Source of the DNA: DASYTH01 sp035762905
GTDB lineage: Bacteria > Actinomycetota > Actinomycetes > Mycobacteriales > Pseudonocardiaceae
Length of the DNA stretch: 64,000 nucleotides
Direction: 5' to 3'
NCBI RefSeq assembly: GCF_035762905.1
Contig: NZ_DASUCC010000101.1
Coordinates: 16,512 to 80,511, forward strand
Shown: piece by piece, positions 51,742 to 60,424 of the stretch
How positions within the stretch are numbered: position 1 is the stretch's first letter
Layout of the letters: each line of letters starts with the position of its first letter
The notes under the pieces: model-generated
Told to the model about the DNA's origin: nothing
Seen by the model: the letters and a program-made list of their open reading frames with translations, nothing else
Databases searched by the model: none
Made by a program: the position numbers and the translations under genes

Positions 51742-53123
51742 GCCACCCTGCCGAGTTCGACGTTCTCCAGTACCCCCAACGCATCCGGCACCAGAACGGC
51801 GACCGAGTAGTAGGCGCTGACCAGGTAGGAGATGATCCCCTGTGCGGTGATCCCCATGAACCGGGCGTTCAGGCTCGGCTCGATCTCGTCCGGAATTCCC
51901 TTCCGGTGCAACCCGACCACCCCCTGGCTGTCCGCACCGGTGCGGATCACCATGATCGAGGTGACGCCCGCGGGGTTGATCGGAATCTTGTCGCAGGGCA
52001 GGATCGGCACCCCGCGCCAGGCGGTGAACCGAGCGCCGTGCGCCTCGGTGCTGCCCGGATCGACGGCGCGGTCGGTGCATTCCCGGTGAAAGGCCGCGAT
52101 GGCCAGCGGATGGGCGAGGAAGTACCGGGACTTGCGCCGGCGGGACAGCAGCTCGTCCAGGTCGTCCGGGGTGGGTGGGCCGGTCCGGGTGGGGATCCGC
52201 TGGCCCGGGTCGGCGTTGGGCAGCAGCCCGAACCCGGGATTGTTGACCAGCTCGTGCTCCTGGCGTTCGCGCAGCGCCTCGACGGTCAGCCGAAGCTGTT
52301 GCTCGAGCTGGTTCATCGGCCGGTTGAACAGGTCGGCGACCCGGGTGTGGATGCGCAGCACGGTCTGCGCGACGCTCAGTTCGTACTCCCGGGGCGCGGT
52401 GTCGTAGTCGGCGAACGTGCCGGGCAGGTCGGGCTCGCCGGTGTGCCCGGCGGCCAGCTCGATGTCGGCCTCGCCGCGCTTGTTCCGCGGCGGCCGGCGT
52501 GCGGTGCGAAACCGTTGCACCTGGCGGCGCAACGACCCGGACTGCTCCGACAGGTCCGCGAATGCCTGTCGGGGCAGGGAAAGCACCACACACGGGGTGA
52601 TCGCGCGGACGGTGAACGGCCAGCTGTCCGGCTGCCCGTCGAGCGTGGTCTCGCCGACGAAGTCCCCCTCGGACAGCACAGCGAGCAGCCTGGGGTCGCC
52701 GTAGGCACCGGTGCCGATCTTGTGCAGCTTGCCGCGCGCGATCAGGATCAGCGCCTCGACCGGCCGGCCGTGCTCGGCGACCTGCTCACCCGGCCGCAGC
52801 TCGCGCTGCTCGAACCGGTCGGCGAGCGCGGTGAGCACGTCCTCGTCGTCGTAGCCACGCAGCGCCGGCAGCTCGCGCAGCTCCGCCGGGACGACCCGGA
52901 AGTCCGTGCCGACGAAGGTGAAGCTCACCCGGCCGGAGGCGACCGGGTAGGTGCGCCTGCGGTTGACCCGGTACGTGCCGGCCGAAACCTGTTCCCAGGG
53001 CAGTGCCCGGAGCAGCCAGCGCGGGGTGCTGCCGCGCATCTGGGGTGCGGTCTTGGTGGTGCTGGCCAGGTTTCGGGCGGCGGCGGTACTCAGGCTGAGC
53101 GCCGCGCCGTTCGGTTCAGCCAT
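51738..53123 (-). CDS. Family 2B encapsulin shell protein with cNMP-binding domain, paralogue 2
   Basis: 461 residues. An N-arm (STAAARNLASTTKTAPQMRG) precedes a cyclic-nucleotide-binding domain (~residues 75-195: YDDEDVLTALADRFEQREL, IARGKLHKIGTGAYGDPRLL) inserted in an HK97-type capsid fold whose C-terminal part includes TPDDLDELLSRRRKSRYFLA, PCDKIPINPAG and SYLVSAYYSVAVLVPDALGV. This is the EshA-like organisation now classed as family 2B encapsulin. Highly similar to the next gene upstream, with which it overlaps by 8 nt, so the two may form a mixed shell. Confidence 0.9.
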   Translation of the reverse strand: MAEPNGAALSLSTAAARNLASTTKTAPQMRGSTPRWLLRALPWEQVSAGTYRVNRRRTYPVASGRVSFTFVGTDFRVVPAELRELPALRGYDDEDVLTALADRFEQRELRPGEQVAEHGRPVEALILIARGKLHKIGTGAYGDPRLLAVLSEGDFVGETTLDGQPDSWPFTVRAITPCVVLSLPRQAFADLSEQSGSLRRQVQRFRTARRPPRNKRGEADIELAAGHTGEPDLPGTFADYDTAPREYELSVAQTVLRIHTRVADLFNRPMNQLEQQLRLTVEALRERQEHELVNNPGFGLLPNADPGQRIPTRTGPPTPDDLDELLSRRRKSRYFLAHPLAIAAFHRECTDRAVDPGSTEAHGARFTAWRGVPILPCDKIPINPAGVTSIMVIRTGADSQGVVGLHRKGIPDEIEPSLNARFMGITAQGIISYLVSAYYSVAVLVPDALGVLENVELGRVA

Positions 53124-54534
53124 CTATCCGGCCCAGTTCGACGTTCTCCAGCACGGCCAGCGCGTCCGGGACCAGCACCGCGACCGAGTAGTACGCGCTG
53201 ACCAGATAGGACATGACCGCCTGCTCGTTGATGTTCATGAACCGCACCGAGAGGCCCGGCTGGTACTCGTCCGGGATTCCGGTCTGGTGCAGGCCGATCA
53301 CGCCCTGCCGCTCCTGCCCGGTGCGGATCAGCAGCACCGAGCTGGTGCCGGTGCCGGACACCGGGATCTTGTTGCACGGGAACAGCGGCACGCCCCGCCA
53401 GGCCGGCACCTGGTGTCCCTGCACGTCGATGGCCTGCGGGTAGACCCCGCGCCGGGTGCATTCCCGGCCGAACGCGGCGATCGTGCGCGGGTGGGCCAGG
53501 AAGAACGTCGGCTCCTTCCACACCGCCGCAAGCAGCTCGTCCAGGTCGTCCGGAGTGGGCGGACCGGTGCGGGTGGACAGGCGCTGGGACAGGTCCGCGT
53601 TGTGCAGCAGGCCGAACTCCCGATTGTTGATCATCTCGTGCTCCTGGCGCTCGCGCAGGGCCTCGATGGTCAGCCGGAGCTGTTGCTCGACCTGGTTCAT
53701 CGGCTCGTTGTAGAGGTCGGCGACCCGGGTGTGGATGCGCAGCACGGTCTGCGCGACGCTCAGCTCGTACTCCCGCGGCGTGAGCTCGTAGTCGACGAAC
53801 GTCCCGGGCAGCTCCGGCTCGCCGGTGTGCCCGGCCGCGAGCGCGATCGCCGCTTCGCCCGCGTCGTTGTGCGCCGGCTTCGGGCCGGAGGTGAACGCCG
53901 CGATGTGCGCGCGCAACGCATCGGACTGGCCGACCAGCTCCTCGAAGGAGCTCTGGGACAGCACCAGGGCCGTGGTCCTGGTGACCGCCCGGGCGGTGAA
54001 GTCCCAGGCGTCGCCCCGTTCCAGGACGGCCTGGTAGGCGAACTGGTCGCCGTCGGCGAGCACGCCGAGGACGGTGTCGTCGCCGTACGGACCGACCCCG
54101 ATCTTGTTCACCTTGCCGTGCGCGATCAGAATGATCTGATCCGCCGGCGTGCCGCGTTCGACCAAAGTCTCGCCGGCCGCGAATTCCCGTTGTTCGAACC
54201 GGTCGGCGAGCGCGACGAGCACGTCGTCGTCCTCGAATCCACGCAGCATCGGAAGCTCGCGGAGTTCCTGCGGAATGACCCGGACATCGGCTCCGACATT
54301 GGTGAAGCTCACCCGGCCGTCGCCGAGCTGGTAGGTCAACCGCCGGTTCACCCGGTACACCCCGCCGGACGCCTGCACCCACGGCAACAACCGCAGCAAC
54401 CACCGCGAGGTGATCGCCTGCATCTGCGGCACGGTTTTGGTCGTGGTGGCCAGGTTTCGCGCGGCCTCGGTCGCCAGACTCAGCTGTGGCCGACCATTTT
54501 CGGAGAGTTGCGCGGGCTCCACAAGATCGGTCAC
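53116..54534 (-). CDS. Family 2B encapsulin shell protein with cNMP-binding domain, paralogue 1
   Basis: 472 residues from GTG 54534, chosen because GGAG lies 6 nt upstream and the length equals EshA-type proteins; ATG 54591 would add 19 residues without a good site. Domains as in its paralogue: N-arm LATEAARNLATTTKTVPQMQ, cNMP domain (FEDDDVLVALADRFEQREFA, IAHGKVNKIGVGPYGDDTVL), then capsid fold (TPDDLDELLAAVWKEPTFFL, SYLVSAYYSVAVLVPDALAV). First gene of the operon; a TTGACA on the minus strand at 54678-54673 is a possible -35. In streptomycetes related shells accompany 2-methylisoborneol synthase; here they accompany geosmin synthase. Confidence 0.9.
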   Translation of the reverse strand: MTDLVEPAQLSENGRPQLSLATEAARNLATTTKTVPQMQAITSRWLLRLLPWVQASGGVYRVNRRLTYQLGDGRVSFTNVGADVRVIPQELRELPMLRGFEDDDVLVALADRFEQREFAAGETLVERGTPADQIILIAHGKVNKIGVGPYGDDTVLGVLADGDQFAYQAVLERGDAWDFTARAVTRTTALVLSQSSFEELVGQSDALRAHIAAFTSGPKPAHNDAGEAAIALAAGHTGEPELPGTFVDYELTPREYELSVAQTVLRIHTRVADLYNEPMNQVEQQLRLTIEALRERQEHEMINNREFGLLHNADLSQRLSTRTGPPTPDDLDELLAAVWKEPTFFLAHPRTIAAFGRECTRRGVYPQAIDVQGHQVPAWRGVPLFPCNKIPVSGTGTSSVLLIRTGQERQGVIGLHQTGIPDEYQPGLSVRFMNINEQAVMSYLVSAYYSVAVLVPDALAVLENVELGRIDG

Positions 54535-54874
54535 GTTCCACTCCAATTGAGGCCAAGGAATAGTCGTAAAGCCGCTCCGAAAACGCGGCATAGAGGCACG
54601 GCAAGATTAGCACTCGGCCACCACTGTCCGGGATCCCTCAGGCGGAGGATGCGACGTGAGAAAAAGGCGAATTGTCAAGTGAATTCGTCAGCCGGTGGAC
54701 CACCCGGCACCCGAGGGCCTACGCAGCGCATTCGAACTGCGGTAGCGCTCGAGGGGTGTAACCCGATGGCGTGATCCGCCGGGCAGTCTGGACGTTGCGC
54801 GCGTACGTTGTGGCCGGTCGGAGTACCTGGGAGGTTCGCGGGGCTCGCGGACCAGGCCGGCGGGAGTGGTTTCG

Positions 54875-55279
54875 ATGTTGCGAGGCTGGGTTTCCGTCAC
54901 GGTCATGGCGGCGCTCGTCGGCCTGGGTGGGGTCGGCTACAGCTCGGCCGACACCTCGGCCACGCATCCGAAGGTCATCACGGTGGGGTCGAGGTTCTCG
55001 CTCGAGCTGGGCGAGTCGGCGATCGTGAAGGGCCGGGGTGTCAAGGTGACCTTTGCGGCCGTCACCGACGACTCGCGGTGCCGGCCGGGTCAGGTGTGTT
55101 TCTGGGAGGGTGACGCGACCGTGCACCTCAGGTTGACCAAGCGGCACCGGACGATCCCGATCACCCTGCACACCTCGACGCAGTTCAACACCACGGCCGA
55201 CGCCCTGGGATTGCGGGTGCGGCTCATCGCCTTGAACACCCGGGGTGACGTGCTCACGGCCCGGGTGGACGACATCTGA
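54875..55279 (+). CDS. Small secreted protein with paired cysteines
   Basis: 134 residues from ATG 54875 (GGGAG 8 nt upstream). Signal peptide RGWVSVTVMAALVGLGGVGY, then a beta-rich domain with SRCRPGQVCFWEGDATVHLR, a Cys-x5-Cys-x-Trp-x-Gly pattern seen in many bacterial secreted or lipoprotein domains of unknown function. Divergent from the encapsulin operon, sharing its upstream region of ~340 nt. Confidence 0.75.
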   Translation: MLRGWVSVTVMAALVGLGGVGYSSADTSATHPKVITVGSRFSLELGESAIVKGRGVKVTFAAVTDDSRCRPGQVCFWEGDATVHLRLTKRHRTIPITLHTSTQFNTTADALGLRVRLIALNTRGDVLTARVDDI

Positions 55280-55298
55280 GGTCTCGCCCGCCGCGAGC

Positions 55299-55775
55299 TC
55301 AGCGGCCTGCGGCGGCGATCCAGGCCCGGACCACGTGCGGGACCGCATCGGGCGACCGCCTGGCCACCACGGCGCCCGTGTCGAGCGCCTCGAGCGGGGT
55401 CACGCCGAAGGTGGCGAAGGGCAACGGGAAGGGCATCAACTCGTCGGGCAGCACACCGTCGACGGACACCGGGAAGCAGCGGCCGAGCAGCTCGAGCGCC
55501 AGCGGGTCCGGCATCGAGTCGGCCAACTCTTGCGGCACCGTGGAGACCAGCAGGGCGACCTCGGTCGCCTGCTCCCCGCCGGGATGCAGCCGGACGTAGT
55601 GGTGCTCGCCGAGCAGGCCGTGCAGTGGGCAGGTGGCCGCGTGGAACCGCGCGGATCGGTTGGTGGCAAGGGTTCGCACCGGGTCGGTGTCGCCACCGGA
55701 CAGTCCGGCTGCGACGAAGTGGGCCGTTTCGGTCAGTGCGGTTTCGGGAATGATGCTGGACAGCGTGCGCATCAT
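55299..55775 (-). CDS. Hypothetical protein
   Basis: 158 residues from ATG 55775, with GGAGG 3 nt upstream (a second in-frame ATG at 55772 is better spaced). Mixed alpha/beta composition without signal peptide; visible motifs are HAATCPLHGLLGEHHYVRLH, possibly metal-binding Cys/His, and VSTVPQELADSMPDPLALEL. Family not recognised. Convergent with the small secreted protein (gap 19 nt). Confidence 0.68.
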   Translation of the reverse strand: MMRTLSSIIPETALTETAHFVAAGLSGGDTDPVRTLATNRSARFHAATCPLHGLLGEHHYVRLHPGGEQATEVALLVSTVPQELADSMPDPLALELLGRCFPVSVDGVLPDELMPFPLPFATFGVTPLEALDTGAVVARRSPDAVPHVVRAWIAAAGR

Positions 55776-56001
55776 CGTCCTCCGGAGTTTGCGGTGGACG
55801 CTTCGATGTTCGCCAGGCAGCGTCCACGCAGGAACCGAGAACGTTTGGTCGGGGTGGCGCCGCCTGGCGCTCGACCACCTCACCCCGGTACGACTGGATA
55901 CTCGCCTTGCCGACCGCCTCGACGTCGTCGGCGTCGACGATTCACGGTAGCGCCGACGCGCACTCGCCGCAGTTTTTGTCACCTGGTCGCCGGGCGCCGC
56001 C

Positions 56002-56871
56002 CTACTTCCTGTTTTCCTGGTCCTGCCACCAGGTGATGGCGGTGGGGTGCCAGGTGGTGTGCCGGTTGAGCAGGAGTCGGCGGGCGTGTTCACCGCTCCA
56101 GTCGGGTGGCAGCAGGGCGGGGGGCAGGCCGGGGTCGACGAGGAGGAGGCGGCGCCATTGGTAGAACAGGTGGCTGAGTTGCGCGAGGGCCTCGCCGGGG
56201 GAACGGGGGGAGACGGGCTCGAAGTGGTCGAGGAATGCGCGGTACTGCTGGTCGAGGTCGGGGATGTCCCAGGCTTGGGCGACGAGGCGGTGGCGTTCGT
56301 CGGGATCGTCGAGGCGGGCGTGCATGAGGGTGCCGTGGATGGGGTCACCGAGGGTGTCGAGGATGTGCCGGGCTTCGCGGGCGTGTGTGGGGTGTGGGCT
56401 GATCCAGGCACCGGGTCCGAGGGAGCCGAAGCCGGCCCAGCCGAGGGAGGTGCGCAGCCGGTGGCGCAGGTTGCGGTGGTTTTCCGGGACGCTGGCGAGC
56501 AGGATCAGCCAGTCGCCGTTCCAGTCGGCGTCCGGGCCGGGGGCGAAGAGCCGCGCTTTGGCGGTCCTGAGGTAGTCATGGCCGGCGGGGGTGAGCTGCC
56601 AGCGGGTGCGGCGTCCGTCGCGCCGCGCGGCGAGTAGGCCGGCCTCGGCGGTGCGGGCGAGCGCCTTGCGTGCGGCCTTGTCCTCGAACCCGGTAAGGGC
56701 GAGTGCCTCGATGATCGTTTGGGTCCAGGCGGCATCGCCCTGATCGAAGGCGTAGAGGCCGAGCACCATCAACAGGTAGGCGCGGGCGCTGGGTCCGCGC
56801 TCCGGTCCGGGCCGCGGGGAGGCGGACCGCGCGGCCTCGGGCAGGTCGGTCCCGACAGGTGTCTCGATCAC
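56002..56871 (-). CDS. PaaX-family transcriptional regulator
   Basis: 289 residues. N-terminal winged helix (SARAYLLMVLGLYAFDQGDA, KAARKALARTAEAGLLAARR, TRWQLTPAGHDYL) and PaaX central/C-terminal domains (WNGDWLILLASVPENHRNLR, GWAGFGSLGPGAWISPHPTH, LSHLFYQWRRLLLVDPGLPP). PaaX proteins repress catabolic genes, classically for phenylacetate with phenylacetyl-CoA as inducer; many actinobacterial paralogues control other targets. It is divergent from the secreted hydrolase at 56983, and an inverted repeat lies between them. Confidence 0.9.
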   Translation of the reverse strand: MIETPVGTDLPEAARSASPRPGPERGPSARAYLLMVLGLYAFDQGDAAWTQTIIEALALTGFEDKAARKALARTAEAGLLAARRDGRRTRWQLTPAGHDYLRTAKARLFAPGPDADWNGDWLILLASVPENHRNLRHRLRTSLGWAGFGSLGPGAWISPHPTHAREARHILDTLGDPIHGTLMHARLDDPDERHRLVAQAWDIPDLDQQYRAFLDHFEPVSPRSPGEALAQLSHLFYQWRRLLLVDPGLPPALLPPDWSGEHARRLLLNRHTTWHPTAITWWQDQENRK

Positions 56872-56878
56872 CTCGTGA

Positions 56879-56942
56879 TGGTCTCATCCTTCGCAGATAT
56901 TACCCATTAGCTTGACGGGAGACCATGCCTATGTCGCATGAT
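56879..56942 (+). promoter_or_regulatory. Divergent promoter/operator between PaaX and hydrolase genes
   Basis: TGGTCTC (56879-56885) and GAGACCA (56919-56925) form an inverted repeat spanning a TTGACG (56912-56917); CATGAT at 56937-56942 is a possible -10 with 19-nt spacing. The layout suits repression of the hydrolase gene by PaaX. Spacing is not optimal, so the exact promoter is tentative. Confidence 0.4.
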
Positions 56943-56982
56943 ATGAGGTGCCGCCGACCCGCCACACGACAGGAGATCGCGC

Positions 56983-58344
56983 ATGAGACTCGCCCGCCTC
57001 GTCGCTCCGCTGGTGTTGGTCATCGGCCTTCTCGCACCGGGCCACGCCGCCGCCACCGGCACACCGTCGCATGTGGAGGGTGTGTTGCCGGACGGGGCCG
57101 GCTATGTGCTGGACGTGCCGGCCAACTGGAACCGCACCGTGTTGCTGTACAGCCACGGCTACGTTCCCCAGGGCGGGCCGAACCCGGCCCGGAACGCACC
57201 CGGTGACGCGGAGCGGACCGCGCTGCTCGGCCAGGGATACGCGCTGATCGGCTCCTCATACCCGGATACCGGTTGGATCGTCGAACGTGCCCTGCCCGAC
57301 CAACTCGCCACCCTGGACGTGTTCACCGCGCGGTTCGGCCAGCCCCGGCGCACCATCGCCTGGGGCACCTCGATGGGCGGCATGATCACCACCGGCCTTG
57401 CCGAGCGGGCCGGGCACCGCTTCGCCGGCACCCTGGCCATGTGCGGGCTGGAAATGGGCGGCGTGGCCCTGTGGAACAACACCCTCGACCCGTTGTTCGC
57501 GATCAAGACCCTGCTCGCCCCGGCGTCGACCCGTTCGCTGGTGCGCCTCCCGGATCAGGCCACCGCGCTGGCCACCCGCGATGAGCTGACCGCCGCACTC
57601 GACGCCGCCCAGGCCACCCCGACCGGGCGCGCCCGCATCGCGCTGGCCGCCGCGCTGCACAACCTGCCGGCCTGGACCGACCCCAGCATGCCCGAACCCG
57701 CGCCCGACGATGTCGACACCGCACAACGCAACCAGTTCCAGACCCTGCACGGCACCATCCACGTCGGACTGTCCTGGCGGCAGGAGGCCGAAACCCGCGC
57801 CGGCGGCAACATGTCCTGGAACATCGGCGTGGACTACGCCCGCATCCTGGCCCGCTCCGCCGACCGCCCCGAGGTCGAAACGCTCTACGCCCGTGCCGGA
57901 CTTTCCCTCGCCGCGGACCTCGACACCCTCAACCGCGCCCCCCGCATCACCCCCGACCTGCGGGCGGTCGGCTACCTGATCCACAACATCGTCTTCACCG
58001 GCCGGATCACCAAACCGATGCTCACCATCCACACCACCGGCGACAACCTGGTGCCGGTCCAGGCCGAAGCTGCCTACGCCGAGACCGTGCACGCCGCCGG
58101 ACGTGACACCTTGCTGCGCCAGGCGTTCGTGCACCGCCCCGGGCACTGCACCTTCACCACCGGCGAAATGCTCGCCGCCCTGCGCACCCTCGAGCAACGC
58201 ATCAACACCGGCCGCTGGCCAAGCACCGCCCCCGCCACCCTCAACAACCTCGCCAGCACCATCGACCCCACCGCCACACCGGCCTACATCACCTACCACC
58301 CGGCGCCCTACCCCCGCCCCTTCGACCTGGCCGCACACCGCTGA
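56983..58344 (+). CDS. Secreted alpha/beta hydrolase, paralogue 2
   Basis: 453 residues from ATG 56983 with AGGAG upstream. Signal peptide RLVAPLVLVIGLLAPGHAAA; VLDVPANWNRTVLLYSHGYV starts the fold, nucleophile Ser in TIAWGTSMGGMITTGLAERA, acid in MLTIHTTGDNLVPVQAEAAY, His in FVHRPGHCTFTTGEMLAALR. Paralogous to the protein at 42334-43713 throughout. Likely under PaaX control. Confidence 0.85.
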   Translation: MRLARLVAPLVLVIGLLAPGHAAATGTPSHVEGVLPDGAGYVLDVPANWNRTVLLYSHGYVPQGGPNPARNAPGDAERTALLGQGYALIGSSYPDTGWIVERALPDQLATLDVFTARFGQPRRTIAWGTSMGGMITTGLAERAGHRFAGTLAMCGLEMGGVALWNNTLDPLFAIKTLLAPASTRSLVRLPDQATALATRDELTAALDAAQATPTGRARIALAAALHNLPAWTDPSMPEPAPDDVDTAQRNQFQTLHGTIHVGLSWRQEAETRAGGNMSWNIGVDYARILARSADRPEVETLYARAGLSLAADLDTLNRAPRITPDLRAVGYLIHNIVFTGRITKPMLTIHTTGDNLVPVQAEAAYAETVHAAGRDTLLRQAFVHRPGHCTFTTGEMLAALRTLEQRINTGRWPSTAPATLNNLASTIDPTATPAYITYHPAPYPRPFDLAAHR

Positions 58345-58384
58345 AGCCGAATGGACACCACGGACGCCACGCCGGGTGCGCGCG

Positions 58385-58708
58385 CGGCGAACGAGCAGGC
58401 CGCGGGCACCGGCGCCGTTCGCGCCGGTCCTGGTGCAGCGGGAGGACCGGTCCGACGGCGCGATCCTGCCGCGCAGCCGCACACCGCTTGCCGAGCACGC
58501 GAGCACTCTGGTCGAGGTGTTCGAAGCCGGCCGGACGGCGCATCCGGACCGGGTACTCGTCGCCGACCGCCACGGCAGCCACGGCGGTTGGCGTCGGCTG
58601 CCGTGGGGCGAGGCGGGAATCCAGGCCGACGCGGTCGCGGCGTGGCTGGCGACGCACGCTCTGGCCGGCCGCCCGGTCATGGTGCTGTCGGGGAACTCGG
58701 TGGAGCAC
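58385..58708 (+). pseudogene. Remnant N-terminus of feruloyl-CoA synthase-like AMP ligase
   Basis: The frame reads APVLVQREDRSDGAILPRSR, then TPLAEHASTLVEVFEAGRTA, then GWRRLPWGEAGIQADAVAAW and ends in RPVMVLSGNSVEH. This is the N-terminal ~100 residues of feruloyl-CoA synthase-type ligases (REDRxDGsxxLRS...GWRRLTY...RPVMILSGNSIEH). The ATP-binding and catalytic parts are gone; the frame then enters an unrelated fragment. Confidence 0.65.
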
Positions 58709-58976
58709 CACGACGTGTGGCGGCAAGCCAAGTCCGGACCGCTGCCGCACCGGCTCAGCGCCGAGGGCAGCACCCCGATCCACGACCCCATCCCCGGGGA
58801 GATCTACTTCTGGCCCCAGACCGACGTGTTCGCCATCTACTACGACGACCTGGACCAGGCCGTCCCCGACCCCCGGCCTGGTCCGCCTCGGCGTTGTCGA
58901 CACCGGACCGGACAGGCTCGCCAACGCCGGCAGACAGTGCACGGCCCGAATCGACCTGGCGGCCGCACCCAACTAG
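58709..58976 (+). pseudogene. Remnant of cyclophilin-like fold protein, frameshifted
   Basis: In frame with the ligase stump, KSGPLPHRLSAEGSTPIHDP leads to PGEIYFWPQTDVFAIYYDDL, the pattern of small cyclophilin-like (DUF4430/PF18050-type) proteins. After the C5 run at 58870-58874 the frame changes by one and continues GLVRLGVVDTGPDRLANAGR to a stop at 58974-58976. Start is lost and the frame broken, so it is a pseudogene unless the indel is a sequencing error. Confidence 0.5.
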
Positions 58977-60226
58977 CGCTGTTGGTCGGCCATCCATTGC
59001 CAGATGTGGGTTCCGTCGATGGTGGGATCGTTGCGGGCGACGTAGATCCAGGACCAGTGGCCGGGGAACTGGTGGCCGTTCCAGATGACGTGGTCGTAGA
59101 GCGACATCAGGGAGCCGGGGATGAGGTCGTGCGCGTGGACGGTGTTGGCCTGCGGGTTGACGGTCGTGTCGTCGTTGGAGGCGACCAGCCAGGTGGGGGT
59201 GCTGATCGCGGCCAGTTCGGCGTCGGGGATTTGTGGTGGGTCGCCTGGCCGTAGGGAGGTGACGACGCCGCAGATCGGGACGGACGCGGCGAACATGGTG
59301 GGGTAGACGGTGGTCATCTTCAGGCTCATGTAGCCACCGTTGCTGGCGCCGGTGACGTAGATGCGGTCGGGATCGACAGCGCGCCTGCGGACGACGTCGC
59401 GGATGATCTCCTGGATGAGCGGGGCGAAGCGGGGGCCGTCGTCCAGCCAGGCCGAGGTGCTCTGCGGGGCCACGACGTAGGCGCCGTGGAAGATGCGTTG
59501 TGCTTCGCGGGTGGTGAAACCCAGGGCGCCGCGGTTGGCGCGCAGGGTGGTTTCGTTGTCGTAGTAACTGTCGGGTAGGGAGGCGCCTTCGCCGCCGCCG
59601 TGCAGCCAGACGATCAGCGGATGCCGGCCGTGCCGGGCCGAGCGGGTGGGGGAGTAGAGCCGGTATTTCATGCCTGAGCCCGAGATGTGGTAGGTGAAGG
59701 CGTCGACCTCGGGGTTGGCCAGGGCGCCCTGGACGAAGCGGCCGATGGTGATCGGTCGGCCGTGGCGCCGGGCGAGCGGGGTGTTCTGGGTGATGGTGTA
59801 GACGAGGTCGAGTTGGACGTTGCGGAAGATGCGGACGAGGAAGCCGAGGGTGCCGCCGCCGACTTGACCCTCGGCGAAGCTCAGGTCGAGCACGATGTTG
59901 CCGTGGCGGTCGAGGCGGGCGGCGGTGACCGGGCGGTCGAGGTCGTAGCCGACGGCCTGGCCGCCGGTATCGATCGGGCTGGTGGCTTTGGCGTGCACGC
60001 TGAAGGTGTTGGTGGTCAGGCTGGTCGGGTCGATCGGCCCGAGCCGGGAGGTGTCCAGGGTGATCGAGGTGATCTGCTCGCCGCCGTCGAGCGTCTCCGC
60101 GTTGAGGACGAAACGCACGCTGGTGGTTCGGTTGCTGTCGGCAGCAGCGACGCCGGGCAACGTCAACCCGGCGGCCGCGCCCGCGCCGGTGGCCAGAACG
60201 GCGCGACGACTGATCAACATTGCCAT
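58973..60226 (-). CDS. Secreted esterase/PHB-depolymerase-like (CE1-type) hydrolase
   Basis: 417 residues from ATG 60226 with AAGGAG upstream. A twin-arginine signal SRRAVLATGAGAAAGLTLPG suggests Tat export. An N-terminal beta domain of ~190 residues precedes the hydrolase: HPLIVWLHGGGEGASLPDSY, nucleophile Ser in RIYVTGASNGGYMSLKMTTV, Asp in TWLVASNDDTTVNPQANTVH and His in VIWNGHQFPGHWSWIYVARN. This is the prolyl-oligopeptidase-like esterase pattern annotated as carbohydrate esterase or PHB depolymerase. It lies downstream of a LacI gene and may be under its control. Confidence 0.87.
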   Translation of the reverse strand: MAMLISRRAVLATGAGAAAGLTLPGVAAADSNRTTSVRFVLNAETLDGGEQITSITLDTSRLGPIDPTSLTTNTFSVHAKATSPIDTGGQAVGYDLDRPVTAARLDRHGNIVLDLSFAEGQVGGGTLGFLVRIFRNVQLDLVYTITQNTPLARRHGRPITIGRFVQGALANPEVDAFTYHISGSGMKYRLYSPTRSARHGRHPLIVWLHGGGEGASLPDSYYDNETTLRANRGALGFTTREAQRIFHGAYVVAPQSTSAWLDDGPRFAPLIQEIIRDVVRRRAVDPDRIYVTGASNGGYMSLKMTTVYPTMFAASVPICGVVTSLRPGDPPQIPDAELAAISTPTWLVASNDDTTVNPQANTVHAHDLIPGSLMSLYDHVIWNGHQFPGHWSWIYVARNDPTIDGTHIWQWMADQQR

Positions 60227-60424
60227 GCGAACTCCTTCGTCGTGATTCCCGGATGGATGGATGTCGATGGACAGCACGCGCTGCGACGAAACGAGGTCGT
60301 GCGCGAGAAAGCCGTCAATCCGTTGCTGCGGAACGACAGTGCGTAACGGGTTGGTGGCCGCGTCACTCGACTCATTGGGCAGCTCCGCCCTGTTGCCTGC
60401 GGCCTGTCGGCCGCTCTGGGGCCG

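Noticed and set aside
55299..56411. Longer version (370 residues) of the hypothetical gene, starting inside the PaaX gene
   Set aside because: The extra N-terminal part is an out-of-frame read of the PaaX coding sequence, Pro/Ser/Thr-rich; ATG 55775 with GGAGG upstream gives the plausible 158-residue protein.
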